Positions 1 through 8,073 are shown, numbered from the stretch's first letter. The stretch is DNA of 34,570 nucleotides from an uncultured Chitinophagaceae bacterium (GCA_903870685.1 CAIQDX010000126.1:1-34570), one strand, 5' to 3'. Numbers and translations: made by a program. Notes: a model not told the origin generated them from the letters alone.

Positions 1-1
1 A

Positions 2-1795
2 AGAATGAGAGATATTATTTTCAAAAACACATCTGTTCGTTCAAGTGTTTTCGAACCATTGTTATCTCCCGAATTATATGCCAAGCTTAACGAGAACATG
101 TATAAGTTTCCAGGATTTATTTTAAGCGAACGTTCGGCAAGAATTTATCCTTACAGTACAGCAGCAAATGTGTTGGGTTATTTAAATGAAGTTGATACTG
201 CATTTCTTCGCAGGCACAAAGATGAAGGTTATGAAATGGGAGATTATGCAGGTGTAACCGGATTAGAAAAAACCTATGAAAAAGAATTAATGGGTCAGCG
301 CGGAATAAAACGTTTGATACGTGATAATAAAAGTCGTTTACAAGGTTCTTTCGAAAATGGCTTATTCGATACAGCACAGGTTGCAGGTAAAAATTTGTAT
401 TTGAGTTTAGATGTTGAATTGCAACAAATGGGCGAAAAATTAATGGCAAATAAAGTTGGAAGTATAGTTGCTATCGATCCGCGAACAGGCGGTATTCTTT
501 GCATGGTTAGTGCGCCAACTTATAATCCAAATTACTTAACAGGAAGTGAAAGATCGAAACATTTAAATGAATTAAGAAATGATCCGCGCTTACCTTTTAA
601 TAATAGAGCATTAGGAAATAAATATTCTCCCGGTTCTACTTTTAAAACAGTTTCAGGAATTATTGGATTAACTGAAGGTGTTATTAATCAACACACATCA
701 GTTACATGTAATGGTGCATTTCAAGGATGTGGAAATGGTCATCCTAAATGTTTGGATAAAGGAACTTTTCAATTTAAAGAAGCAATTGCGCACAGCGATA
801 ACACTTATTTTTCTACTGTTTATAAAAGAATATTAGATCAACCAAGATATGGTGGTGCAGATAGTGCACTAAAAGTTTTTAATAGATATGCATCAACATT
901 TGGATTGGGACATAAATTAGGTGTTGATCTTCCATCAGAAAAAAATGGCAACCTTCCTATATCGTCGTATTACAGAAAAGTATTCGGACCAAAATGGTAT
1001 TCATGTAATATTATTTCTAATGCAATTGGACAAGGAGAAGTTCAAACAACATTAATTCAGTTGGCAAATGTTATGGCCATCATTGCAAATAAAGGTTGGT
1101 ATTATACTCCGCATGTTGTTGATTCGATCGAAGGCGGTGATGATGATAACATGCTGGATGATTTTAAAGTAAAACATCATACCGATCAAAATATTCCTGA
1201 TAGTATTTTTAATGCTGTACAAGATGGAATGCAGGCTGTGGTTGATTATGGAACTGCTGCCGCATCTAAAATTCCTGATATTGTAATGTGCGGTAAAACA
1301 GGGACAGTAGAAAATTATGCCAAGATAAAAGGAGTTGCTGTAAAACAGCAGGATCACTCTTTCTTTGGTGCTTTTGCCCCAAGAGATAATCCAAGAATTG
1401 CCATTGCAGTTATTTGCGAAAATGCAGGACAAGGAGCATGGGCTGCTGCACCAATTGCCAGTTTATTAGTCGAAAAATATTTAAGAGATTCTATTAAAGG
1501 AAAAGAACGACAGGATAAATTTGACGAGCTCTCGAAAAAAGTTATTATTCCCTATGTTATGCGTTTGGCAATGAATAAAAGAGATTCTTTAAAACAAATA
1601 AAAGATAACCTGCTGCAGAAAAAATTGAATAAAGAAATAAACGATTCAATAGATAATGAAGAAAATAATGATGAGGAAATAAAACCTTCTTCACCCGCCC
1701 CTATAAAAAAATCAATTCCTAAAAATAAAAATAACGATAACGCTATTTTAATAAACGAGGAAAGAAAAAATAAAAAAATATCAAGAACAGTTTAA
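2..1795 (+). CDS. mrdA: Penicillin-binding protein 2 (peptidoglycan transpeptidase), 5' partial
   Basis: Class B PBP that cross-links peptidoglycan during lateral-wall elongation as partner of RodA. The reading frame is open to the left window edge, so the N-terminal membrane anchor and part of the PBP-dimer domain are missing, by my estimate 60-100 residues. Numbering from the first in-window ATG (base 5): end of the dimerisation domain about 1-130, then the transpeptidase domain with the active-site tetrad STFK at 211-214 (Ser211 nucleophile), SDN at 264-266 and KTGT at 431-434. A Cys/His-rich insert (C235, C242, H246, C249) lies between the first two motifs. The C-terminal tail (about 530-596) is charged, low in complexity and rich in Asn/Lys/Glu. 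It ends 3 bp before rodA, the usual pairing in rod-shape operons; mreBCD would be expected upstream, outside the window. The family assignment is secure; calling it PBP2 rather than another class B PBP rests mainly on the rodA neighbour and the dimer-domain sequence. Confidence 0.95.
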   Translation, partial: RMRDIIFKNTSVRSSVFEPLLSPELYAKLNENMYKFPGFILSERSARIYPYSTAANVLGYLNEVDTAFLRRHKDEGYEMGDYAGVTGLEKTYEKELMGQRGIKRLIRDNKSRLQGSFENGLFDTAQVAGKNLYLSLDVELQQMGEKLMANKVGSIVAIDPRTGGILCMVSAPTYNPNYLTGSERSKHLNELRNDPRLPFNNRALGNKYSPGSTFKTVSGIIGLTEGVINQHTSVTCNGAFQGCGNGHPKCLDKGTFQFKEAIAHSDNTYFSTVYKRILDQPRYGGADSALKVFNRYASTFGLGHKLGVDLPSEKNGNLPISSYYRKVFGPKWYSCNIISNAIGQGEVQTTLIQLANVMAIIANKGWYYTPHVVDSIEGGDDDNMLDDFKVKHHTDQNIPDSIFNAVQDGMQAVVDYGTAAASKIPDIVMCGKTGTVENYAKIKGVAVKQQDHSFFGAFAPRDNPRIAIAVICENAGQGAWAAAPIASLLVEKYLRDSIKGKERQDKFDELSKKVIIPYVMRLAMNKRDSLKQIKDNLLQKKLNKEINDSIDNEENNDEEIKPSSPAPIKKSIPKNKNNDNAILINEERKNKKISRTV

Positions 1796-1798
1796 TTA

Positions 1799-3136
1799 AT
1801 GACTAACGCAAATAATTCATCAGCAAGAAGTATCGATTGGATAGTGGTTTGGCTATATGCAATGCTAACTGCTATTGGTATTCTTTGCATTTTTATGGTG
1901 GAATATAAACCCGGAACCGATTGGATGCAAACTTTTGTTTCGGGTAAAACCAATTATAGTAAGCAACTTATTTTTACAGGCGTTTGTGCAATTGTTGCCA
2001 TTTTTATTTTATTAGCCGATAGTAAATTGTTTACCGCTTTTGCCAACTTATTATATGCTTTTGGCATTCTGTTAATGTTTGCAACTTTTTTTATTGGCAA
2101 AAGTATCAATGGTTCTAAAAGTTGGATTCCATTAGGTGGTGGGTTTAATTTACAACCTGCTGAATTATGTAAAATATTTACTGCATTAGCGTTGGCAAAA
2201 TTTTTCTCGCGACAAGAAACAGATTTTTCGAAATTAAAATCACAAATCATCGGCGTTAGTATTTCATTGGCACCTGCAGTGCTTTCACACTTTCAACACG
2301 AAGATGGATTGGCATTGGCATATTTATCTTTCTTTCTTGTTTTATATCGCGAAGGTCTTCCACCACAAATATTAATCTTAGGTGCTTCATTTGGCGTTTT
2401 AGTAGTAGCGACTTTAGTATTAGAACCAAATACACTGGCAATAATTCTTACAGCAATTGCTGTTGTTACTATTTATTTTTTAAGAAAGACCATCAAGCGA
2501 AATAAAAATATTCTAATGTTCATCGTTTTGTTGTGGGGAATTTCTGTTGGCATACAAAAATTTGCTGTGCCTTATATTTTTAATAATGTTTTTGAATGTT
2601 ATCAAAGCACACGTATTTACAGCATGGTGGGTAAAGATTATGATTGCAATCAAAATAATCATAAAACAAAAGGCACAGAAAAACATGGGAAAAAACCTGA
2701 TGATTATAATGTACGACAAAGTAAAATCGCAATTGGTTCGGGCGAAATATTGGGGAGTGGTTTTTTAAAAGGCACACAAACAAGAGGTAAATATGTTCCT
2801 GAACAACATACCGATTTTATTTTTACATCACTAGCCGAGGCATTTGGTTTGGTTGGTTGTGTTATTTTTTTGAGTATCTATCTTTTTCTTTTATATCGCA
2901 TCATTGCCATTGCAGAAAGACAAAGAAGTACATTCAGCAGAGTGTATGCTTATAGCGTTGCAAGCATTATCTTTTTTCATATTGCCGTGAATATTTGTAT
3001 GACTATAGGATTATTTCCTATCATTGGCATTCCCTTGCCACTAATAAGTTACGGCGGCTCATCATTACTTACTTTTTCAATTCTTATTTTTATTTTATTG
3101 AGATTAGATGCCGACAGACAAATGATATTGCGATAA
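1799..3136 (+). CDS. rodA: Rod shape-determining protein RodA (SEDS glycosyltransferase)
   Basis: Inner-membrane SEDS-family peptidoglycan polymerase that works with PBP2 in the elongasome. The 445-residue protein has about ten hydrophobic segments. The signature region is present: a QSKIAIGSG segment followed by GTQTRGKYVPEQHTDFIF, then the C-terminal IPLPLISYGGSS motif typical of FtsW/RodA/SpoVE proteins. The extracytoplasmic loop before QSKIAIGSG (about residues 276-305) is long and rich in Lys, Asn, His and Asp compared with Escherichia coli RodA; I believe a longer loop is common in Bacteroidota, but I cannot verify that here. It starts 3 bp after the PBP2 stop, so translational coupling is likely. 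RodA is favoured over FtsW because the partner is PBP2 and no division genes are nearby. Confidence 0.95.
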   Translation: MTNANNSSARSIDWIVVWLYAMLTAIGILCIFMVEYKPGTDWMQTFVSGKTNYSKQLIFTGVCAIVAIFILLADSKLFTAFANLLYAFGILLMFATFFIGKSINGSKSWIPLGGGFNLQPAELCKIFTALALAKFFSRQETDFSKLKSQIIGVSISLAPAVLSHFQHEDGLALAYLSFFLVLYREGLPPQILILGASFGVLVVATLVLEPNTLAIILTAIAVVTIYFLRKTIKRNKNILMFIVLLWGISVGIQKFAVPYIFNNVFECYQSTRIYSMVGKDYDCNQNNHKTKGTEKHGKKPDDYNVRQSKIAIGSGEILGSGFLKGTQTRGKYVPEQHTDFIFTSLAEAFGLVGCVIFLSIYLFLLYRIIAIAERQRSTFSRVYAYSVASIIFFHIAVNICMTIGLFPIIGIPLPLISYGGSSLLTFSILIFILLRLDADRQMILR

Positions 3137-3167
3137 CGCCTCCCCAACCCCTCCAAAGGAGGGGCTA
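3137..3167. repeat. GC-rich palindromic repeat, copy 1 (intergenic)
   Basis: A GC-rich block in AT-rich surroundings immediately after the rodA stop, containing the perfect hairpin CCCCTCC-AAA-GGAGGGG (3147-3163) preceded by CCTCCCCAA. Its reverse complement matches the layout of the block at 3217-3250. It looks like a REP-like dispersed palindromic element of the kind scattered through Bacteroidota genomes. On the + strand the hairpin is followed by a run of A rather than T, so it is not a good intrinsic terminator for rodA. Confidence 0.7.
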
Positions 3168-3177
3168 AAAAAATATT

Positions 3178-3987
3178 ATGACTGAATCATATTCACAAAA
3201 ACAAATCGAAAGTTCTAAAGCCTCCCCTTTGGGGAGGTTTGGTGGGGCAATCATTCCTCTTTCCGAAGGAAGTTTTACAGTTGATAATACAAAGATTTTT
3301 GTTCCATTTAGTTTAGATAAGGACGAATTAAAACAAAGAACAACAGGAAGTTTATTAGTAGAGGTTCAGCCATTTGTTATCATCACTGATCAAGATATTT
3401 TATTGATCGATACCGGTTTGGGATTTAGTAAAAACGGAGAATTACAAATTCATTCTAATTTAAAAGCAAACAATATTCAACCCGAGCAAATAACAAAAGT
3501 TTTAATGAGCCATTTGCATAAAGATCATGCCGGCGGCATAAGTATGAGAGATCGTTTAGGCAATTATCATTTAGCATTTCCAAATGCAACATATTATTTG
3601 CAAAAAAAAGAATTTGAATTTGCAATGGAAAAAGGATTTCCTTCTTTTATGACTGAGGAAATTGAAGTGCTGCGAAATAATCCGCAAGTTCAATGGTTAG
3701 ATGGTGATGGATCTATCGATGATTATATTCATTATCATTTAACATCGGCCCATAGTCCATATCACCAGGTATTTTGGATCGAAGATGGAAATAAAAAATT
3801 GTTTTTTGGTGGAGATGATGCGCCGCAATTAATTCAAATGAAAAATAAGTTTATTGCCAAATATGATTTTGATGGAAAGAAATGCATGCAACTTAGGCAG
3901 CAATGGTGGCAGCAAGCAAAAGAAGAAGGTTGGACATTTTTATTTTATCACGATATAAAAACACCATTCTTTTCATTTACTGAATAA
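3178..3987 (+). CDS. MBL-fold metallo-hydrolase
   Basis: Metallo-beta-lactamase-superfamily hydrolase of 269 residues; substrate unknown. The metal-binding signature HLHKDH is at residues 112-117 (H112, H114, D116, H117), with further candidate ligands at H192 or H196, D213/D214 and H258, the expected order for a binuclear metal site. IDTGLG (77-82) is the usual strand and turn before the signature. No signal peptide is seen, so it is probably cytoplasmic. The N-terminus is odd: residues about 14-24 are encoded by a palindromic repeat (3217-3250), so the first 24 residues are probably not part of the conserved fold, which appears to begin near IIPLSEG (25-31). The ATG at 3178 is the only convincing in-frame start upstream of the repeat. 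It lies 41 bp after rodA in the same direction and may be read through from it. Confidence 0.88.
   Translation: MTESYSQKQIESSKASPLGRFGGAIIPLSEGSFTVDNTKIFVPFSLDKDELKQRTTGSLLVEVQPFVIITDQDILLIDTGLGFSKNGELQIHSNLKANNIQPEQITKVLMSHLHKDHAGGISMRDRLGNYHLAFPNATYYLQKKEFEFAMEKGFPSFMTEEIEVLRNNPQVQWLDGDGSIDDYIHYHLTSAHSPYHQVFWIEDGNKKLFFGGDDAPQLIQMKNKFIAKYDFDGKKCMQLRQQWWQQAKEEGWTFLFYHDIKTPFFSFTE
3217..3250. repeat. GC-rich palindromic repeat, copy 2 (inside MBL coding sequence)
   Basis: Contains the hairpin CCTCCCC-TTT-GGGGAGG (3221-3237) followed by TTTGGTGGGGCA. It is an inverted relative of the block at 3137-3167: both share the order AGCC, palindrome, GGTTnGGnGGGGC or close to it once one is reverse-complemented. 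This copy is translated in frame as part of the MBL protein (roughly KASPLGRFGGA). Confidence 0.7.
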
Positions 3988-3997
3988 TTAAATAAAA

Positions 3998-4016
3998 AAG
4001 CCCCTTTCAGGACTTT
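3998..4016. terminator. Short hairpin between convergent genes
   Basis: AAGCCC (3998-4003) pairs with GGACTT (4010-4015), six pairs including one G-T wobble. On the - strand the stem runs into TTTTTT (from AAAAAA at 3993-3998), fitting an intrinsic terminator for the ECF-sigma operon. On the + strand a weaker T-rich tail follows, so it may also stop transcription from the MBL gene. Confidence 0.5.
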
Positions 4017-4019
4017 ACT

Positions 4020-4436
4020 TTAATTAGGTTGTTGATTTTGAGGTGGCTGTCTTAACCCTTTCATTCTTTGCCGTGCTTCAATTTCTTTTCTGATATAATT
4101 TCCAAAATCTCTTTCAGAAGTAAAAACACTGTTTGCTCTTACATCAGTTCCTAAAATATTTTTAAACTGAACAATATATTTTTTTCTAACGGCAAGTATT
4201 TTTTCATCTAAAGAAATTATATCGCCGTTATTTTCTTTTCGTGTTGCTTTTATTTCACTGTCGTATGAAAAATATACAGGCCAAAATTTTTGTGCTTCAA
4301 TTGAACTAAGTGAAAGCTGCTTGGTTATATAAGCAATTTTCAATCCTTCAATATTCTGTATTGGTCTATTATCAGCAGTTTGAGAAATTCCAGCCTGACT
4401 TATAATAAGAAATATGATTAATAAACTTTTTCTCAT
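4020..4436 (-). CDS. Spy/LTXXQ-like periplasmic protein of an ECF-sigma cassette
   Basis: Small exported protein of 138 residues. A signal peptide is visible (residues 1-18, cleavage expected after GISQ). The mature part is predicted to be almost entirely helical and charged, with the pattern LSLSSIEAQKFWPVYFSYDS near residues 40-60, which resembles the helix-turn repeats of Spy/CpxP-like (LTXXQ) periplasmic proteins. Homologues next to ECF sigma genes in Bacteroidota are often labelled sensors of ECF-type sigma factors. It is the last gene of a three-gene unit, 9 bp after the one-TM protein, with a hairpin just downstream. Inferred role: periplasmic sensor or chaperone feeding into the anti-sigma protein. 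The C-terminus is Gln/Pro/Asn-rich. The family link is by pattern only; function is unproven. Confidence 0.75.
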   Translation of the reverse strand: MRKSLLIIFLIISQAGISQTADNRPIQNIEGLKIAYITKQLSLSSIEAQKFWPVYFSYDSEIKATRKENNGDIISLDEKILAVRKKYIVQFKNILGTDVRANSVFTSERDFGNYIRKEIEARQRMKGLRQPPQNQQPN

Positions 4437-4445
4437 AAAATATTT

Positions 4446-5132
4446 TTAGTCGTTTTTCTTATTTGAGTTTTCTGCTTCTTCTAAATATTGTTGTAGATCA
4501 TCATCACCCAAACCTTTCAGACTTTGATTAATATCCGGCATTTCCTGATCTAAAACATTTCCTTCAACATTAAATTCAACTGCATTGTTTTCTACATAAG
4601 AATGCAAATCCTCATCACTAAAATTATTTAATGCTTTTGAAACGTCGAAACCAGTGGTTTTATTTTCGTATAAAAATCCTCCCGTGATTAAAACTCCTGC
4701 AATAATAGCTGCAGCTGCATAAGTAACCCATCTTCTTGCAATACTTAAAGAAATAACTTTTGCAGGTTGTTGTTTAATTTTATTTACTTCAAATGTTTCA
4801 AAATAATTTTTTGGAACAGTATAAATATTTTGTTTGCTGATAGTATTTAATAAAGGAGCGACATTCTTTAACTCATCAACAAATTCGTTTTCATCAATTC
4901 TGATTTTTGAAAGAATTGAATCAGAAAGAGTTTCAAAATAGTTTTCGGGAACTTGAAATGTATTTGATTTTGCGGCAATCAATAAACTTTCTTGCTTGAT
5001 TTTGGCAATGATATCAGTAGCCAACCCTTCAAAATATCCTTTTGGAACAATGAATACATTTGATTGATTAAGAGATATTAAACTCGGAGAAATAGATTTC
5101 AATTCCTCAAATATGATGTCTTTCTGTGTCAT
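4446..5132 (-). CDS. Single-pass membrane protein with VPxxYF repeats, probable anti-sigma factor
   Basis: 228 residues with one membrane segment near 137-154, giving a cytoplasmic N-terminal half and a periplasmic C-terminal part. The N-terminal half carries three copies of a short unit, VPxxYFExL followed in the first two copies by an amphipathic stretch ending in KI, with VP at 29, 61 and 106. The periplasmic part carries two related acidic units, SDEDLHSYVEN (172-182) and GDDDLQQYLEEA (209-220). No zinc anti-sigma (ZAS) motif or catalytic residue is recognisable. Position is the main clue: it starts 35 bp after the ECF sigma gene and ends 9 bp before the Spy-like gene, the usual place of a membrane anti-sigma factor. 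Inference: the VPxxYF units bind the sigma factor and the periplasmic units meet the secreted partner. Confidence 0.75.
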   Translation of the reverse strand: MTQKDIIFEELKSISPSLISLNQSNVFIVPKGYFEGLATDIIAKIKQESLLIAAKSNTFQVPENYFETLSDSILSKIRIDENEFVDELKNVAPLLNTISKQNIYTVPKNYFETFEVNKIKQQPAKVISLSIARRWVTYAAAAIIAGVLITGGFLYENKTTGFDVSKALNNFSDEDLHSYVENNAVEFNVEGNVLDQEMPDINQSLKGLGDDDLQQYLEEAENSNKKND

Positions 5133-5167
5133 TTTACGTTGATAAGACTTATCAATCTGTTGTTTGT

Positions 5168-5713
5168 TTAATGATTTAATATAAAATCTTCAATTTTCTT
5201 TGCTGCATGATGGTAACTTGCTTTTAAAGCACCTTCGCTGGTATCTAAGATACGACTCATTTCTTCATAGGGCATTTCATCATAATACCGAAGATTAAAA
5301 ACCAATCTTTGCTTTTGAGGTAATTTCTGAATGGCCAGTTGTAATTTCCATTCTAATTTATTAGCATCAAAACCAGTATCAGCAATTACTTTATTACTTA
5401 ATCCACTTTCATCTTCATCCAAACTAACCGAAGCTTTTCTTTTTTGTTGATCTAAAAAAGTTAGACTTTCATTTGTTGCAATGCGATATAACCAAGTATA
5501 TAATTGAGAATCTTCTCTAAAATTTTCTAATCCTTTCCAAACTTTAATAAACATATTTTGTAACACATCATTGGTATCATCATGATCAACCAACATTCTG
5601 CGAATATGCCAATATAATTTTTCCTGATATTTCTTTACAATAGCAGTAAAAGCCATTTCTTTTAATTCAGGCTTATTAAATTGATTCAATAATTCCTTAT
5701 CATCTGTAAGCAT
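5168..5713 (-). CDS. ECF-type RNA polymerase sigma factor
   Basis: Sigma-70 family, extracytoplasmic-function type, 181 residues (usual length). Region 2 spans about 20-95, with DHDDTNDVLQNMFIKVWKG as the core-binding 2.2 helix and the YTWLYRIATNESLTFLDQQK stretch as the promoter-melting and -10-recognition part. Region 4 spans about 125-178, with LPQKQRLVFNLRYYDEMPYE leading into the helix-turn-helix that reads the -35 element. Regions 1 and 3 are absent, as expected. It is the first gene of a three-gene unit with a probable anti-sigma factor and a small periplasmic protein. The ATG at 5713 gives the standard N-terminus. A 139-bp gap separates it from the divergent S46 peptidase gene. Confidence 0.93.
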   Translation of the reverse strand: MLTDDKELLNQFNKPELKEMAFTAIVKKYQEKLYWHIRRMLVDHDDTNDVLQNMFIKVWKGLENFREDSQLYTWLYRIATNESLTFLDQQKRKASVSLDEDESGLSNKVIADTGFDANKLEWKLQLAIQKLPQKQRLVFNLRYYDEMPYEEMSRILDTSEGALKASYHHAAKKIEDFILNH

Positions 5714-5822
5714 GCACGAAAATTAAAAAAATAAGTTGAAACTATGATTTAAAGACATGTTTAGTTTGAACTGAGGCTTTAAAATACTTGCTTTTACAAC
5801 AACATTCGATTTATAGAATAAT

Positions 5823-5830
5823 TAGCTTTG
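5823..5830 (+). promoter_or_regulatory. Candidate -7 box of the S46 peptidase gene
   Basis: TAGCTTTG matches the Bacteroidota -7 consensus TAnnTTTG and lies 22 bp before the ATG at 5853. No clear TTG (-33) box sits at the usual 17-23 bp spacing upstream, so the assignment is moderate. Confidence 0.45.
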
Positions 5831-5852
5831 CGATTCTAAAACACGAAATAAT

Positions 5853-8012
5853 ATGAAAAAAATTTTTCTATCGATTGTATTGGTGGTTTTCATGTTTCGC
5901 ACTTATGCAGATGAGGGCATGTGGATTCCACTTTTGTTAGGCGAACAAGTTTATAAAGACATGGTTAAAAAAGGTTTGAAATTAAAACCTGAACAATTGT
6001 ACAGCATGAACCATTCGTCTATAAAAGATGCCATCATTATTTTTGGTGGCGGTTGTACCGGCGAAATTGTTAGCGACCAAGGTTTAATTTTTACAAATCA
6101 TCATTGCGGTTACGATGCTATTGCAAATGCATCAACTGTTGAACACAATTATTTAAGGGATGGTTTTTTTGCTGCTGATAAAAGCAAAGAAATTCAATCA
6201 AAAATTTCTGTTCGTTTTTTAAACAGAATCGAAGATGTTACACAAAAAGTTTTAGATGCTTTAGGAAAAACTGAAGGCATGGAACGTGCACAAAAATTAA
6301 TTGCTGCGCAAGGTTCGATAGTTAAAGAAGTTACCGGTGGTGATGAATTTAAAGCTGCCGTTGTGGTTAGTATGTTTAAAGGAAATCAATACTTTTTATT
6401 TGTGTATGATGTTTATAAAGATGTTCGTTTAGTTGGAAATCCACCGGAAAGTATTGGCAAATTTGGTGGTGATACAGATAATTGGGAATGGCCTCGTCAC
6501 ACAGGTGATTTTTCTGTTTTTCGTGTATACATGAATAAAGATGGAAAACCTTCAAACTATGGCGCAGACAATGTTCCATTGAAACCAAAATATTTCTTAC
6601 CTGTAAGTATCAAAGGTTTTAAAGATGGCGATTTTAGTATGATCTATGGTTATCCGGGCGGTACAAATCGTTACGAAACTTCTTATGGTGTGAAGCTGAG
6701 TATTGATATTAATAATCCAACATTAGTAAAGTTGCGTGATGTAAGACTGAAATATATGTTTGATGAAATGAAGAAAGATCCAGCAACAAAATTACAACTT
6801 GCTTCATCGTATGCTTCTATTGCAAACTATTGGAAATTTTATGACGGTGAAACAAAACAATTATTGAAGTACGATATCACCGGGCAAAAACAAAAAACTG
6901 AAACAGAGTTTATTGAATGGGCAAAAGGCAAGGCTGAATACGAAAATATTTTCAGCGACTATCAAAAAAATTATGAAGCATGGCGACCTTATGCAACACA
7001 AGCTGTTTATATGCGTGAAGGAATCATGGGTTCTCCTTTATTAGCTTATACAGCAAGCTGGAGCGGATTAGAACAATTGCTAAATAAAAAAGATGCAAGT
7101 AAAGAAGACATTGCAAAAGCAATCAGCAATGCAAAAACTGCAAGAGAAAATTTCTTGAAAGATGAAAATAAAAAAAGCGATCAGAATATTTTAGCTTCTG
7201 TGTTGATGATGTATAATACTGATATTCCAAAAGAACAACAACCTGCAGGATTTTATGAAAGTTTGTTCAAAAATTTCAACAGCATTGATGAAAGTCCATA
7301 TAAAAAATATGCCGCCGATGTTTTCGAAAACACCATGGCATTTGATGGCAGCAAATGGAACGACTTTGTTGCAAACCCCACTGTTGCTGCATTACAAGCC
7401 GATCCTGCTTATAAAACAACAATGGCATTTATAAAAAATTGGAATGGAAACTACAGTTCAAAAAATCAGGCATTTGTAAATAAGAATAATGATCTGGGAA
7501 GATTATTTATGAAAGGTTTGTTCGAAAAAGAACCTGCAAAAATGAAAGGAACTTATCCTGATGCCAATTTCACCATGCGTGTTTCTTACGGAAATGTAAA
7601 AAGTTACAAACCAAAAGATGCAGTGTTTTACGATTTCGTTTGTACACTTAGCGGTGTAGCTTCAAAGTATGTTGCCGGCGATTATGAATTTGATTTGCCT
7701 GCAAAATTCTTAGACTTATATAAAGCAAAAGATTTTGGAGATTATATCGATAAGAAGTACAACGATATTGTTGTTTGTTTCATTACAACAAATGATATTA
7801 CCGGTGGTAATTCTGGTTCTCCGGTAATTAATGGTAATGGCGAATTAATTGGTTTAGCATTCGATGGCAACTATGAAGCATTAAGCCATAAGTTAGCATT
7901 CGATAAAGATTTAAACCGTACCATTTGTGTTGATGTTCGTTATGTTTTATGGTGCATCGATAAATTAGGCGGTGCAAAACATATTGTTGACGAATTGAAA
8001 TTAGTGAAGTAA
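5853..8012 (+). CDS. S46 family dipeptidyl-peptidase, DPP7-like specificity
   Basis: Exported serine exopeptidase that removes dipeptides from peptide N-termini; family S46 (DPP7/DPP11) is typical of Bacteroidota that use peptides. It has 719 residues, the family's usual length. A signal peptide covers residues 1-19. The chymotrypsin-like half carries the catalytic His in TNHHCGY (81-87) and the Asp within the DTDNWEWPRHTGDF stretch (207-220). The nucleophile is Ser654 in GGNSGSP. The S46 specificity residue lies 18 positions after the Ser and is Gly672 here (in FDGNYEA). Gly at this site is known from DPP7-type enzymes that prefer hydrophobic P1, whereas DPP11-type enzymes carry Arg and prefer Asp/Glu. 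The gene is monocistronic, with a -7-like box upstream and an intrinsic terminator after it. Confidence 0.95.
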   Translation: MKKIFLSIVLVVFMFRTYADEGMWIPLLLGEQVYKDMVKKGLKLKPEQLYSMNHSSIKDAIIIFGGGCTGEIVSDQGLIFTNHHCGYDAIANASTVEHNYLRDGFFAADKSKEIQSKISVRFLNRIEDVTQKVLDALGKTEGMERAQKLIAAQGSIVKEVTGGDEFKAAVVVSMFKGNQYFLFVYDVYKDVRLVGNPPESIGKFGGDTDNWEWPRHTGDFSVFRVYMNKDGKPSNYGADNVPLKPKYFLPVSIKGFKDGDFSMIYGYPGGTNRYETSYGVKLSIDINNPTLVKLRDVRLKYMFDEMKKDPATKLQLASSYASIANYWKFYDGETKQLLKYDITGQKQKTETEFIEWAKGKAEYENIFSDYQKNYEAWRPYATQAVYMREGIMGSPLLAYTASWSGLEQLLNKKDASKEDIAKAISNAKTARENFLKDENKKSDQNILASVLMMYNTDIPKEQQPAGFYESLFKNFNSIDESPYKKYAADVFENTMAFDGSKWNDFVANPTVAALQADPAYKTTMAFIKNWNGNYSSKNQAFVNKNNDLGRLFMKGLFEKEPAKMKGTYPDANFTMRVSYGNVKSYKPKDAVFYDFVCTLSGVASKYVAGDYEFDLPAKFLDLYKAKDFGDYIDKKYNDIVVCFITTNDITGGNSGSPVINGNGELIGLAFDGNYEALSHKLAFDKDLNRTICVDVRYVLWCIDKLGGAKHIVDELKLVK

Positions 8013-8035
8013 GAAAATACTAATCGTTCCAAATA

Positions 8036-8073
8036 AAAACAGCGTAGTTATAAAACTAACGCTGTTTTTTTTG
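8036..8073 (+). terminator. Intrinsic terminator after the S46 peptidase gene
   Basis: AAAACAGCG-TAGTT pairs with AACTAACGCTGTTTT with one bulged base, followed by a run of eight T (8065-8072). It begins about 24 bp after the S46 stop codon and is read on the + strand. Confidence 0.85.

Noticed and set aside
2547-2768. Open frame inside rodA on the same strand
   Set aside because: Out-of-frame shadow of the rodA loop region; composition mirrors rodA codons.
3147-3175. Hairpin after rodA as an intrinsic terminator
   Set aside because: Strong stem but followed by A, not T, on the coding strand; better explained as a palindromic repeat.
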